Source: Curtobacterium sp. MCSS17_015
Lineage (GTDB): Bacteria > Actinomycetota > Actinomycetes > Actinomycetales > Microbacteriaceae
Direction of reading: 5' to 3'
DNA: 64,000 nt
NCBI RefSeq assembly: GCF_003234265.2
Contig: NZ_CP126256.1
Span: 310,001-374,000, forward strand
This document shows, piece after piece, positions 9,069 through 17,020 of this stretch (its first letter is position 1; every line of letters begins with the position of its first letter). A program made the translations under genes and the position numbers. Below the pieces are notes generated by a model. It was not told where the DNA came from. It saw only the letters and a list, made by a program, of their open reading frames with translations, and did no database searches.

Positions 9069-9248
9069 TCAGGCCGCGGGAGCCGGCCCGTCGGCGGCGG
9101 CGCTGCCGGACTCCAGCGGCAGGTCCTGCTCGGCGGCGGCGCGCTTGTCCGCCTCGCCGGCCTCCGTCGCGGCGGCCTTCGCTTCGTCGATGGCCTCCTG
9201 CGACGCACGCAGCGCTTCGTCGTTCCCGGGGTGTGCCTGATCAGTCAT
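9069..9248 (-). CDS. Small Ala/Glu-rich hypothetical protein
   Basis: 59 residues from the ATG (MTDQAHPGNDEALRASQEA); a GTG three codons further upstream is possible. The central region (EAIDEAKAAATEAGEADKRAAAEQ) is a highly charged predicted helix, followed by a Pro/Ala/Gly tail. The ATG overlaps the end of the upstream TIM-barrel gene (whose TGA is at 9241-9243), an arrangement typical of translational coupling. Function unknown. Confidence 0.5.
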   Translation of the reverse strand: MTDQAHPGNDEALRASQEAIDEAKAAATEAGEADKRAAAEQDLPLESGSAAADGPAPAA

Positions 9249-10239
9249 GTCCGTCACGGTACGCGGAGGACGCTGGGCCGGTCCGGCGGGGCACGATCCC
9301 GTCCGCGGCCAGCGGGGTCACCGGCGCCACCGGCGGCCGCGACGCGTCGAAGTCGACGGCCGACGTCGGGGCAGCGGACGTCGGCATCGCCGGAGCGGGC
9401 GGTCCGCCGTGCGCGTCAGCCGCGTCGAGCACCGCGCGGGTCGCGGCGGCGGCGATCCGGAGCGCGTCGCGCAGCGGCATCGCCCGGAGTGCCGGGGTAC
9501 GCACCTCGACGCCCCACGGCTCGTCGAAGCCCAGGCCGCGGGCGGTGCGGACGAACCCGGGCAGGTCCCACGCCCCGGTGCCGGGCAGGTAGCGGCCGTC
9601 GCGGGACTCGTCGGCGAGCGTCATCCCGTTCGGCGTGTGCAGCAGCCCGTCGGTGAGCTCGACGGCGGCGAGGGCCGACGGTGCGACACCCTGCGCGATG
9701 GACGCCAGCGTCGAGCCGCCCCGCAGGGCGTGCATCGCATCGAGGAGCAGGCCGCCGTTCGGGTGACCGGCGGCGACGAACCGCGAGGCCCGCTCGACCG
9801 TCGCCAGGTTCGACCACGGTTCGGGCTCGAGCACGAGCCGCGCCCCGACCCCTTCGGCCTGCACCGCGAGCCGCTCCCACGCCTCGGCCATCACCGCCAG
9901 GGAGACCCCGGGCACCGAGTCGTCGGCGCGGACGACGACCTGCCAGGCGCGCAGGGTCGCCGCCGCCTCGAGCACGACCCCACGGTCGGCGTCCTGGTCG
10001 CTCCGGCTCGTGGTCGACCACCAGTCGCCGAGGGTGCCGAGCTGGACCCAGACCACGCCGGCGTCGTCCAGCATCCGGCGCAGGTCGGCGAGACCGGTGG
10101 TGGCGCGGACCTCGTGCAGGTCGTCCAGGGCGAGCGCGATCCCCGCGAAGCCGGCGTCGGCGACGGCCCGGATGCGCTCCCGAACCGGTTCAGGCCCGGC
10201 CCACGTCCACGACGTGGCGAGCAGGTCGTGTTCCTCCAC
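9241..10239 (-). CDS. Sugar phosphate isomerase/epimerase-like TIM-barrel protein
   Basis: 332 residues. The opening LLATSWTWAGPEPVRERIRAVADAGFAGIALALDDL and later LVLEPEPWSN, GLLLDAMHALRGGS and GVEVRTPALRAM fit the xylose-isomerase-like AP-endonuclease 2 TIM barrel (about 1-265), with acidic metal ligands at the strand ends. The last about 60 residues are a Pro/Ala-rich tail unlike the barrel. Substrate not assignable; FAH-family hydrolase upstream suggests a catabolic role. GTG start chosen because GGAGGT is 6 nt before it. Overlaps the start of the small downstream gene. Confidence 0.7.
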   Translation of the reverse strand: MEEHDLLATSWTWAGPEPVRERIRAVADAGFAGIALALDDLHEVRATTGLADLRRMLDDAGVVWVQLGTLGDWWSTTSRSDQDADRGVVLEAAATLRAWQVVVRADDSVPGVSLAVMAEAWERLAVQAEGVGARLVLEPEPWSNLATVERASRFVAAGHPNGGLLLDAMHALRGGSTLASIAQGVAPSALAAVELTDGLLHTPNGMTLADESRDGRYLPGTGAWDLPGFVRTARGLGFDEPWGVEVRTPALRAMPLRDALRIAAAATRAVLDAADAHGGPPAPAMPTSAAPTSAVDFDASRPPVAPVTPLAADGIVPRRTGPASSAYRDGHD

Positions 10240-10395
10240 AGGACCACCTCCATGATCCGGACACGCTCGACTGCCCCGTTGCAGCTGCTGCACGTCCTGT
10301 CTGCGGACCGCTGCACCGTTCCCCGCGCAGCGTTCGAGGTCGGGTCTACGCGCACCGCCTCGGAACGCTCACAGCGCACGACACGCCGGCACCCG

Positions 10396-11079
10396 TCAGA
10401 CGATCCGTGTCTCGACGACCCCGACGCCGTCGATCGCGCCCCGGAGCACCGAGCCTCGAGCCACGGGTCCGACCCCGTCCGGCGTCCCGGTGAACAGCAG
10501 GTCACCGGGCGCGAGTCCGACGGACCGGGACAGGGCCGCAATGGTCTCGGCGACGCTCCATATCTGGTCCGCCAGGTCGCCCGACTGCCGCAGTTCCCCG
10601 TCGACGTCCAGCACGATCGCGCCCGACGTCGGATCGACCCCGGCGGCCGGCGTGATCGTGCCCACGGGCGCGGAGTGGTCGAACCCCTTCGCCAGGTCCC
10701 ACGGACGCCCGAGTCGCTTCGCCTCGGCCTGCAGGTCCCGGCGGGTGAGGTCGATGCCGACCGCGTACCCCCAGACGAGTCCGAGTGCGTCGGCCACCGG
10801 GACGTCGCGCCCGCCGCCGCCGAGTGCGACGACGAGCTCGACCTCGTGCTCGAGGCGCGCCGTGACGGGCGGGTACGGGGTGTCCGCGCCGTCGGTGACG
10901 AGTGCGTCAGCCGGCTTCCCGAAGAAGAAGGGCGGCTCACGGTCCGGGTCGTGGCCCATCGCACGCGCATGCGCCGCGTAGTTGCGCCCGACGCAGTACA
11001 CCCGGCGGACCGGGAACCGGCCGCCGGTGCCGGTCGGGACGGTCGGGAGGCCCGGGGCGGGCACGACGAGGTCGATCAC
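10396..11079 (-). CDS. Fumarylacetoacetate hydrolase (FAH) family protein
   Basis: 227 residues, the usual size of single-domain FAH proteins that hydrolyse or decarboxylate acylpyruvates and related 2-oxo acids in the cytoplasm. The family core is plain: [29 protein letters not shown], the metal-binding glutamates in [12 protein letters not shown], and the C-terminal [16 protein letters not shown]. The ATG overlaps the stop of the upstream gtrA-like gene by 4 nt (ATGA), so the two are co-transcribed. Exact substrate unknown. Downstream (10240-10395) I see only the presumed promoter region of the TIM-barrel gene. Confidence 0.85.
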   Translation of the reverse strand: MIDLVVPAPGLPTVPTGTGGRFPVRRVYCVGRNYAAHARAMGHDPDREPPFFFGKPADALVTDGADTPYPPVTARLEHEVELVVALGGGGRDVPVADALGLVWGYAVGIDLTRRDLQAEAKRLGRPWDLAKGFDHSAPVGTITPAAGVDPTSGAIVLDVDGELRQSGDLADQIWSVAETIAALSRSVGLAPGDLLFTGTPDGVGPVARGSVLRGAIDGVGVVETRIV

Positions 11080-11543
11080 GCGTCCAGCGTGGCAGGCCGG
11101 ACCGGGAACACGAAGCGGTTCATCGCCCAGTACCGGAAGCCCATCGCGATGAACGTGCCGATGACCGGTCCGCTGATGAAGTCGGCGAGTTCCTGCCCCG
11201 CGAGGGACACGTTCGGCACCGCCAGGCCGAAGACGTAGCGGGAGATCCAGAGCGGCGCGGAGTTGAGCCCGACGCCGATCACGCTGACGACGACGAACAG
11301 CAGGACCTCGTGCCCGGTGCGCAGTTCACCGCGGTCCCCGAACGACCACTTCTTGTTGAGGAAGTACGAGACGACGGTCGCGACGATGATGCCGATCGCC
11401 AACGCCGTCACCGGGTGCTGCGGGATGACGAAGAACTTGAGCCCGTAGTTGATGCCCATCGTGATGACGAAGCCGAGGCCGCCGACGACCAGGAACCGGA
11501 GCGCGGGGTGCTCCACGAGCGACCGGACGGAGAACGACTGCAC
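11076..11543 (-). CDS. GtrA family membrane protein
   Basis: 155 residues with four membrane helices (about 14-34, 42-62, 85-105, 118-140) and the GtrA-type signature [21 protein letters not shown] followed by [10 protein letters not shown]. GtrA-like proteins are proposed to flip polyprenyl-linked sugars for cell-surface glycosylation. The GTG start is supported by TAGGGT located exactly 6 nt upstream (leaderless). Overlaps the FAH gene by 4 nt; the functional link between them is not obvious. Confidence 0.85.
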   Translation of the reverse strand: MQSFSVRSLVEHPALRFLVVGGLGFVITMGINYGLKFFVIPQHPVTALAIGIIVATVVSYFLNKKWSFGDRGELRTGHEVLLFVVVSVIGVGLNSAPLWISRYVFGLAVPNVSLAGQELADFISGPVIGTFIAMGFRYWAMNRFVFPVRPATLDA

Positions 11544-11610
11544 CGGGCAACCCTAGACCGGCCCGGCAGGGCGCCCGCTGACGGGCACGCCTTCCGGACC
11601 GGCAGTCCTC

Positions 11611-14085
11611 TCAGCGTCCAGGAGCCGCTCCCTCGGTCTCGCCCTGCCCCGGGTCGCCACCGGTCCCGCCGTCGGACGGCTCGTCCTGCGGCCAGCCGGT
11701 GAACTCCCACCCGGAGACGGCCTCGTGGTCCTCGCCGTTCGTGTACGCGAACTCCCGCGCCGCGGTGCGGGCGTCGGTGAGGGCCGTGAGCAGGTCCGCG
11801 AACCGGTCGGAGCCGTCGGCCACTCGGGTGAGGGCGTCGTGCGCGAGGGCGTAGCGGTCCATCTCGTTGCGCATGAGCATGTCGAACGGCGAGGTCGTGG
11901 TGCCCTGCTCGAGGAAGCCGTGCACGTGCAGGTCGTCGTGACCGTGCCGGCGGTACGTCAGGTTGTGCACGAGCGAGGGGTAGCCGTGGAAGGCGAAGAC
12001 CGCCGGTGTCCCGGGCAGGAAGACCTCGTCGTAGCGTTCGTCCGACGCCGGGTGCTCGTGCTTGCGCGGGTCGCCGAGTGACAACAGGTCGACGACGTTG
12101 ACGACGCGGACGCCGACGTCGGGCGCGTGCTTCCGGATGATGTCGGCCGCCGCGATCGTCTCGACGGTGGGGACGTCGCCGGCGCTGACGAGCACGACGT
12201 CGGCACGGCCCACGGTCTGCTCCGTGCCGGCCCAGTCCCAGACACCGAAGCCGGCCGCGGCGTGTTCGACGGCGTCCTCGAGGGACAGGAACACCGGCTC
12301 CGGGAGCTTGCCGGCGACGATCACCTCGATGCGGTCCGTCGTCTCGAACGCGTGCGTGGCGACGGCGAGCAGGGTGTTCGCGTCGGCGGGCAGCTTGATG
12401 CGGACCAGGTCCTGCTGCTTCGACGCCACGACGTCGAGGAAGCCGGGGTCCTGGTGCGAGAACCCGTTGTGGTCCTGCCGCCACACGTGCGACGACAGCA
12501 GGATCGTCAGGTTCGACACCGGAGCACGCCAGTCGATGTCGGTCGAGGACTCGAGCCACTTGGCGTACTGGCCGACCATCGAGTCCACGATGTGGGCGAA
12601 CGCCTCGTACGTGTTGAACACCCCGTGACGGCCGCTCAGCACGTAGCCCTCGAGCATCCCCTCGAGCAGGTGTTCGGACAGCACCTCGATGACACGACCG
12701 CGGGTGGCCATGTGCTCGTCGCCGGCTTCCCGTCGGGCTCGCCAGACGCGGCTCGTGACGTCGAAGACCGCGTCGAGCTTGTTCGAGATCGTCTCGTCGG
12801 GTCCGAACAACCGGAAGGAGTTCGGGTTCCGCTGCATGAGGGCGGCGAGCCACGGCCCGAGGGTGCCGGTGGCCGACGCGTCCTCGCCGACGGGGACGGC
12901 GAACTCCGCCAGGCCCGGGCGGTCGAGCGCAGTGCGGATCCGACCGCCGTTGGCGTGCGGGGTCGCGCTCATCCGCGTCTCGCCGGTGGGCCGGATCGTC
13001 TCGAGGATCCCGATGGGCCGGGCGTCCGCGTCGAACAGCTCCTCCGGACGGTAGGAGCGCAGCCACTCCTCGAGCTGCCGGCGGTGTCCCTCGTCGTCGC
13101 GGACGTTCGGCAGCGGGACCTGGTGCGCGCGGAAGGTGCCCTCGACCTGCTGGCCGTCGACGACCTTCGGGCCGGTCCAGCCCTTCGGGGTCCGGAGCAC
13201 GATCATGGGCCAGCGCGGGCGGAGGTCGGCGGCACCGGCCATCTCGCCGGCGGCTGCGCGGGCAGCCTGCGCGCGGGCGGCCGCCTGGATGTCGTCGATC
13301 GTCGCGAGTGCGCGGCGGAGCGCCCCGTCGAACAGGGCGTGCACGGCGAACGGGTCGTGGTCCACCCGGCCGGAGTCGACCACGATCGGCTCGTAGCCGA
13401 GGCCGCGGAAGTACGACTGCAGGTCCTCGTCGGGGATCCGGGCGAGCACGGTCGGGTTGGCGATCTTGTACCCGTTGAGGTTCAGGATCGGCAGGACCGC
13501 GCCGTCCGACACCGGGTCGAGGAAGGTGTGCGCTTGCCAGGAGGCCGAGAGCGGACCGGTCTCGGCCTCACCGTCGCCCACGACGCAGGCGACGACCAGG
13601 TCGGGGTTGTCGAGCGCGGCGCCGTACGCGTGCGCGAGGGAGTAGCCGAGCTCACCGCCCTCGTTGATCGACCCGGGGGTCTCCGGCGCCGCGTGCGAGG
13701 GGATGCCGCCGGGGAACGAGAACTGGCGGAAGAACCGCTGCAGCCCGGCCGGGTCGGGGGTGATGTCGGGGTAGAGCTCGTTCCACGTGCCGTCCAGCCA
13801 GGCGTTCGCGTTCATCGCGGGCCCGCCGTGGCCGGGGCCGCAGATGTAGAGCACGTCACGTTCGGTCTCGCTGATGACGGCGTTGAGGTGCGCGTACACG
13901 AGGTTGAGCGCCGGGGAGGTGCCCCAGTGCCCGAGGAGCCGCGGCTTGATGTCGGAGGGTTCCAGCGGCCGTTCGAGCAGCGGGTCGTCGAGCAGGTAGA
14001 TCTGCCCGACGGTCAGGTAGTTCGCGGCGCGCCACCAGGCGTCGATCGCGCGGATCCGGTCGGTGGACGAGTGCGACGTGGGCAT
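11611..14085 (-). CDS. xfp: Xylulose-5-phosphate/fructose-6-phosphate phosphoketolase
   Basis: 824 residues, the expected size. This thiamine-diphosphate enzyme splits xylulose-5-P or fructose-6-P with phosphate to acetyl-P plus glyceraldehyde-3-P or erythrose-4-P. Signatures: RLLGHWGTSPALNLVYAHLN, CGPGHGGPAMNANAWLDGTW, GDGEAETGPL (TPP binding) and WRQDHNGFSHQDPGF. The ATG is supported by TAGCGT 7 nt upstream; a longer reading would add 28 residues with no family similarity. The C terminus carries a Gly/Glu/Pro-rich extension of about 20 residues. It stands alone, about 70 nt beyond the gtrA start, so it probably has its own promoter. Confidence 0.95.
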   Translation of the reverse strand: MPTSHSSTDRIRAIDAWWRAANYLTVGQIYLLDDPLLERPLEPSDIKPRLLGHWGTSPALNLVYAHLNAVISETERDVLYICGPGHGGPAMNANAWLDGTWNELYPDITPDPAGLQRFFRQFSFPGGIPSHAAPETPGSINEGGELGYSLAHAYGAALDNPDLVVACVVGDGEAETGPLSASWQAHTFLDPVSDGAVLPILNLNGYKIANPTVLARIPDEDLQSYFRGLGYEPIVVDSGRVDHDPFAVHALFDGALRRALATIDDIQAAARAQAARAAAGEMAGAADLRPRWPMIVLRTPKGWTGPKVVDGQQVEGTFRAHQVPLPNVRDDEGHRRQLEEWLRSYRPEELFDADARPIGILETIRPTGETRMSATPHANGGRIRTALDRPGLAEFAVPVGEDASATGTLGPWLAALMQRNPNSFRLFGPDETISNKLDAVFDVTSRVWRARREAGDEHMATRGRVIEVLSEHLLEGMLEGYVLSGRHGVFNTYEAFAHIVDSMVGQYAKWLESSTDIDWRAPVSNLTILLSSHVWRQDHNGFSHQDPGFLDVVASKQQDLVRIKLPADANTLLAVATHAFETTDRIEVIVAGKLPEPVFLSLEDAVEHAAAGFGVWDWAGTEQTVGRADVVLVSAGDVPTVETIAAADIIRKHAPDVGVRVVNVVDLLSLGDPRKHEHPASDERYDEVFLPGTPAVFAFHGYPSLVHNLTYRRHGHDDLHVHGFLEQGTTTSPFDMLMRNEMDRYALAHDALTRVADGSDRFADLLTALTDARTAAREFAYTNGEDHEAVSGWEFTGWPQDEPSDGGTGGDPGQGETEGAAPGR

Positions 14086-14296
14086 GCTCCACACGCTACG
14101 AGGGACCCGATCCGGGGAATCCAGAAATCTCTCCAATCCGATCGGCGAGGGGCCCCGAATCACTGTCACAAGCCGGGAACGGCCCGCAAGCGCTCACCAG
14201 CCGCACATCGCTGGTTCTCCACCCCTTTCGCGGGGTGTGTTCGGCGCGCATCCATCCCTGATCCGCGCCGAGCGCGACAAGCAAAGGAACGAAGAC

Positions 14297-14977
14297 ATGC
14301 GCAAGTCCCTCAAGACCTCGATCACCCTCGCCACGACCGGTGCCCTCGTCCTCGGTGGCGCAGCGTTCGGCGTGACCGCCGCGAACGCGTCCACCCCGGT
14401 CGTGCACACCGTCTCCAGCTCCGAGTCGAAGATCCCCGCCCCGGTCGCGTCGGTCCCCGAGGTCCTCGGCGGCGACACCTCCGTCGCCCTCGACAAGGGC
14501 TTCACCGACGCCCTGACCTCCCTCAAGCTCACCCCGGGTGTCTCGGGAGATGCGACCCTCGAGGACGGCGCCGTGTCGTTCCCGATCACCTCCGGCTCGG
14601 TCACCTACTGGAGCCCGGACGGCGACTACCGTCCCTACGTCCAGGGTCTGCTCAACCACGACGACTCCGGCCTGACCCTGAAGGCCGGCGACACCACCGT
14701 CACGCTCGAGAACTTCGTCGTGAACCCGGGCTCGTCGAAGCTCTACGGTGACGTCCTCGTCAACGGTGAGGTCGCCGCGCCGAACGCGTTCCTGTTCGAG
14801 CTGCACGGCGGCTCCCTCAAGCCCCTCCAGCTCGAGGGTGACAACGCGATCCTGACCGGCACCACCGTCCACATCTCCGACGACGCCGCGAAGCTGCTCA
14901 ACGACACCTTCAAGACCGACGCCGTCACCGGCGGCCTCCTGGTCGGCACCGCCACCATCACCGCCCAGATCAAGTAA
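14297..14977 (+). CDS. Exported protein of unknown function
   Basis: 226 residues with a Sec signal peptide (KSLKTSITLATTGALVLGGAAFGVTAANA, cleavage about residue 31). The mature domain is beta-rich, without cysteine (VSFPITSGSVTYWSPDGDYRP, GDTTVTLENFVVNPGSSKLYG), ending in alternating Thr/Ile strands. The pattern resembles the HtaA-like secreted beta domains of actinobacteria, but I cannot confirm it. AAAGGA lies 9 nt before the ATG. Codon choice is strongly optimised (gcc, ctc, acc, aag), suggesting high expression. Upstream (14086-14296) there is a CACCCC/GGGGTG hairpin at 14220-14237 in the leader; a strong terminator follows the gene. Confidence 0.65.
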   Translation: MRKSLKTSITLATTGALVLGGAAFGVTAANASTPVVHTVSSSESKIPAPVASVPEVLGGDTSVALDKGFTDALTSLKLTPGVSGDATLEDGAVSFPITSGSVTYWSPDGDYRPYVQGLLNHDDSGLTLKAGDTTVTLENFVVNPGSSKLYGDVLVNGEVAAPNAFLFELHGGSLKPLQLEGDNAILTGTTVHISDDAAKLLNDTFKTDAVTGGLLVGTATITAQIK

Positions 14978-15013
14978 CACCCCGCGTCCACCAGACGCGC
15001 AGCACCACCACCA

Positions 15014-15045
15014 GGACGCCGCCCCGCACCCGCGGGGCGGCGTCC
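15014..15045 (+). terminator. Strong hairpin terminator of the exported-protein gene
   Basis: Perfect 14-bp stem (GGACGCCGCCCCGC / GCGGGGCGGCGTCC) with a 4-nt ACCC loop, 36 nt after the stop codon. No T-run follows, as is usual in high-GC actinobacteria. Further on (15046-15214) I see a GGGACGGGCGGCC-type direct repeat but no gene. Confidence 0.85.
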
Positions 15046-15214
15046 TCGCGTCCCCACCCGAGCACGCCCCGGTTCCACGACACACCGCCACCGCCCCTCC
15101 CGGTTCCCGAATCCGCGCACCTCACCCACCGAGATGCGCGAATTGTGGAACCACGGGACGGGCGGCCCGGGACGGGCGGCCGGGCGCGGCGGCGGACGGG
15201 AGGCGCGGGGCGCG

Positions 15215-15820
15215 TCAGCCGCGCCGGCGCCACCACCGGGTCGGTCGGGTCTCGGCCGCCCGCGCGGCCGCAGCGACCGCGTCGGAGGCGAACCGGGCCT
15301 CCCGGCGGTCCTTCCATGCGGTGACCTCTGCTTCGACGTCGCGCATCGGGGTGACCACGGGCGGACCGCCGAGCAGCTGCCGGCGCGCTTCCTTCACCCG
15401 GGCGTTGAAGTCGACCAGGACGTCCCGCACGTCGGACTCGGCCGAGAGTGCGTCCAGGTGGTCGTCGAGCTCGGCGTCCTCGGTGCGCAACGACAGGGCG
15501 GGCGGGGCGATCCCGCGGATGTCCTCGCGTTCGATCTTCGCCTTGATCCACCAGTTCGGGTCGTGCTGCTCGCCGAGCCCGGGCAGCGGCTTGCCGTGGT
15601 ACGGGTTCCCCTCGAAGACCCCGCGCCGTTCGGCCTCGGCGATCTGCGCCCGCGCGTGCGCGGCGACGTCGGCGGCCTTGAGCAAGCGGCGTTCCTCGCG
15701 CTCGGCGCGGACCTCGTCCGGGTCGAGCGAGCCCCGCTCGACCTCGGCGTCCACGAGCTGCTGGTAGCGGTACCGCGCGGCCTTCCGCAGGCGGTCCATC
15801 CGGGCATCGACGTCGTTCAT
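15215..15820 (-). CDS. DUF1992 / DnaJ-homologue-subfamily-C28-like protein
   Basis: 201 residues. The conserved block GVFEGNPYHGKPLPGLGEQHDPNWWIKAKIEREDI (about 70-105) is the DUF1992 signature (the conserved domain of DNAJC28 and E. coli YhdN). The rest is a charged helical protein (RLRKAARYRYQQLVDAEVERG; DVRDVLVDFNARVKEARRQLL) ending in WWRRRG. There is no J domain, so chaperone activity is not implied; function unknown. The ATG giving MNDVDARMDRLRKA was chosen because upstream codons extend into the divergent antiporter's leader. Confidence 0.8.
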   Translation of the reverse strand: MNDVDARMDRLRKAARYRYQQLVDAEVERGSLDPDEVRAEREERRLLKAADVAAHARAQIAEAERRGVFEGNPYHGKPLPGLGEQHDPNWWIKAKIEREDIRGIAPPALSLRTEDAELDDHLDALSAESDVRDVLVDFNARVKEARRQLLGGPPVVTPMRDVEAEVTAWKDRREARFASDAVAAAARAAETRPTRWWRRRG

Positions 15821-15942
15821 CGTCGGACCATGATGCGCCCCACCACCGACCGCGGCCCTCAGCCGGTGACCTCGAACCGCGACGAGGAGCCGATGGGCGC
15901 AGGACACGGACAGGACGGGCTCGGCGGTCCAGGGTCGCAGAG

Positions 15943-16452
15943 GTGGAATCCCTGCCCCTCTGGTTGCTCTGTCTGGTCTTCGTCGCCGGTGCGGCCGTCA
16001 TCTGGATCGCCGGCATCCAGCTGTCGAAGACCACCGACGTGCTCGATGCCCGGTTGCACCTCGGCAGTGCGCTCGGCGGCCTCATCGTCCTGGCCGTCGC
16101 GACGAACCTGCCCGAGATCGCCATCACCGTCAGCGCCGGACTCTCCGGGTCGATCGAGGTGGCCGCCGGCAACATCCTCGGCGGCATCGCGATCCAGACG
16201 GTGGTCATCGCCGTGCTCGACGCCTTCGGCAAGCGGGGGAAGGGCGTGCGACCGATCACGTACCGTGCGGCGTCGTTGGCGCTGGTGCTGGAGGCGATCG
16301 TCGTCGTCGCGGTCCTCGCCGTGGTCATCGCCGGCAGCCAGTTGCCACCGGACCTCGTCGTCGCCCGGCTCACCCCCGACGTCGTGCTCATCGCCCTCAT
16401 CTGGATCGTCGGGCTCTTCCTCGTGCAGCGCGCCGGCAAGGGGCTGCCGTAG
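15943..16452 (+). CDS. Ca2+/cation antiporter (CaCA family), N-terminal half, cut by an in-frame TAG
   Basis: 169 residues holding five or six membrane helices and the first alpha-repeat of a CaCA exchanger (ALGGLIVLAVATNLPEIAITVSAGL; NILGGIAIQTVVIAVLDAFG). The reading frame stops at TAG (16450-16452) right after GKGLP, then continues open in the same frame through a hydrophilic linker (HESGHAPDASPHASGHRTRK) into the second half at 16528. A single G-to-A change in a TGG codon explains it. Whether the halves assemble as two chains, are joined by readthrough, or the gene is dead cannot be told. GTG start; no strong ribosome binding site seen. Confidence 0.75.
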   Translation: MESLPLWLLCLVFVAGAAVIWIAGIQLSKTTDVLDARLHLGSALGGLIVLAVATNLPEIAITVSAGLSGSIEVAAGNILGGIAIQTVVIAVLDAFGKRGKGVRPITYRAASLALVLEAIVVVAVLAVVIAGSQLPPDLVVARLTPDVVLIALIWIVGLFLVQRAGKGLP

Positions 16453-16527
16453 CACGAGAGCGGTCACGCTCCGGACGCCAGCCCGCACGCCTCGGGACAC
16501 CGCACCCGCAAGCCGGACGACCCGCCG

Positions 16528-17004
16528 ATGAGCACCCGGAGGGCCGCGGTCGTCTTCACGGTCTCGGCGCTCGCGACCCTCGTCGCCGGTGTCGTGCTCG
16601 AGCGGGCCGGTGACGCCGCCTCCAGCCAGATCGGGCTGTCCGGCGTGCTGTTCGGCGCGACCGTCCTGGCCCTGGCGACGAGCCTGCCGGAGATCTCCAC
16701 GGGCCTCCAGGCCGTCCGCCAGGGCGACGACAACCTGGCCGTGTCCGACGTCTTCGGCGGGAACGCGTTCCTGCCGGTGCTGTTCCTCGTGGCCACGGTG
16801 CTCTCCGGCAAGGCGGTGCTGCCGCAGGCGAACGCGAGCGACGTCTACCTGACGGCCCTCGCGGCGCTGCTGACGCTCGTGTACGCGGTCGGGCTCGTGT
16901 TCCGACCGCAGCGGCGGATCGTCGGGATGGGCGTCGACTCGTTCGTCGTGGTCGTGCTCTACCTGGTCGGGATCGCGGGCCTCGTCGCGATCTCCCTCGG
17001 CTGA
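16528..17004 (+). CDS. Ca2+/cation antiporter (CaCA family), C-terminal half
   Basis: 158 residues with the second alpha-repeat (SGVLFGATVLALATSLPEISTGLQAV; VFGGNAFLPVLFLVATVL) and the closing helices of a CaCA exchanger. It lies in the same frame as the 15943 half; joined across the TAG codon the two make a 353-residue protein of normal family length with both inverted repeats. The ATG at 16528 has no clear ribosome binding site in front (gacgacccgccg), so independent translation may be poor. The antiporter would move Ca2+ or Na+ against protons. Confidence 0.7.
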   Translation: MSTRRAAVVFTVSALATLVAGVVLERAGDAASSQIGLSGVLFGATVLALATSLPEISTGLQAVRQGDDNLAVSDVFGGNAFLPVLFLVATVLSGKAVLPQANASDVYLTALAALLTLVYAVGLVFRPQRRIVGMGVDSFVVVVLYLVGIAGLVAISLG

Positions 17005-17020
17005 GCGCCGCCGGCCGCGG

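Noticed and set aside
14220..14237. Small CACCCC/GGGGTG hairpin in the leader of the exported-protein gene as a riboswitch
   Set aside because: Only one short stem and no conserved aptamer features; cannot support a regulatory RNA call.
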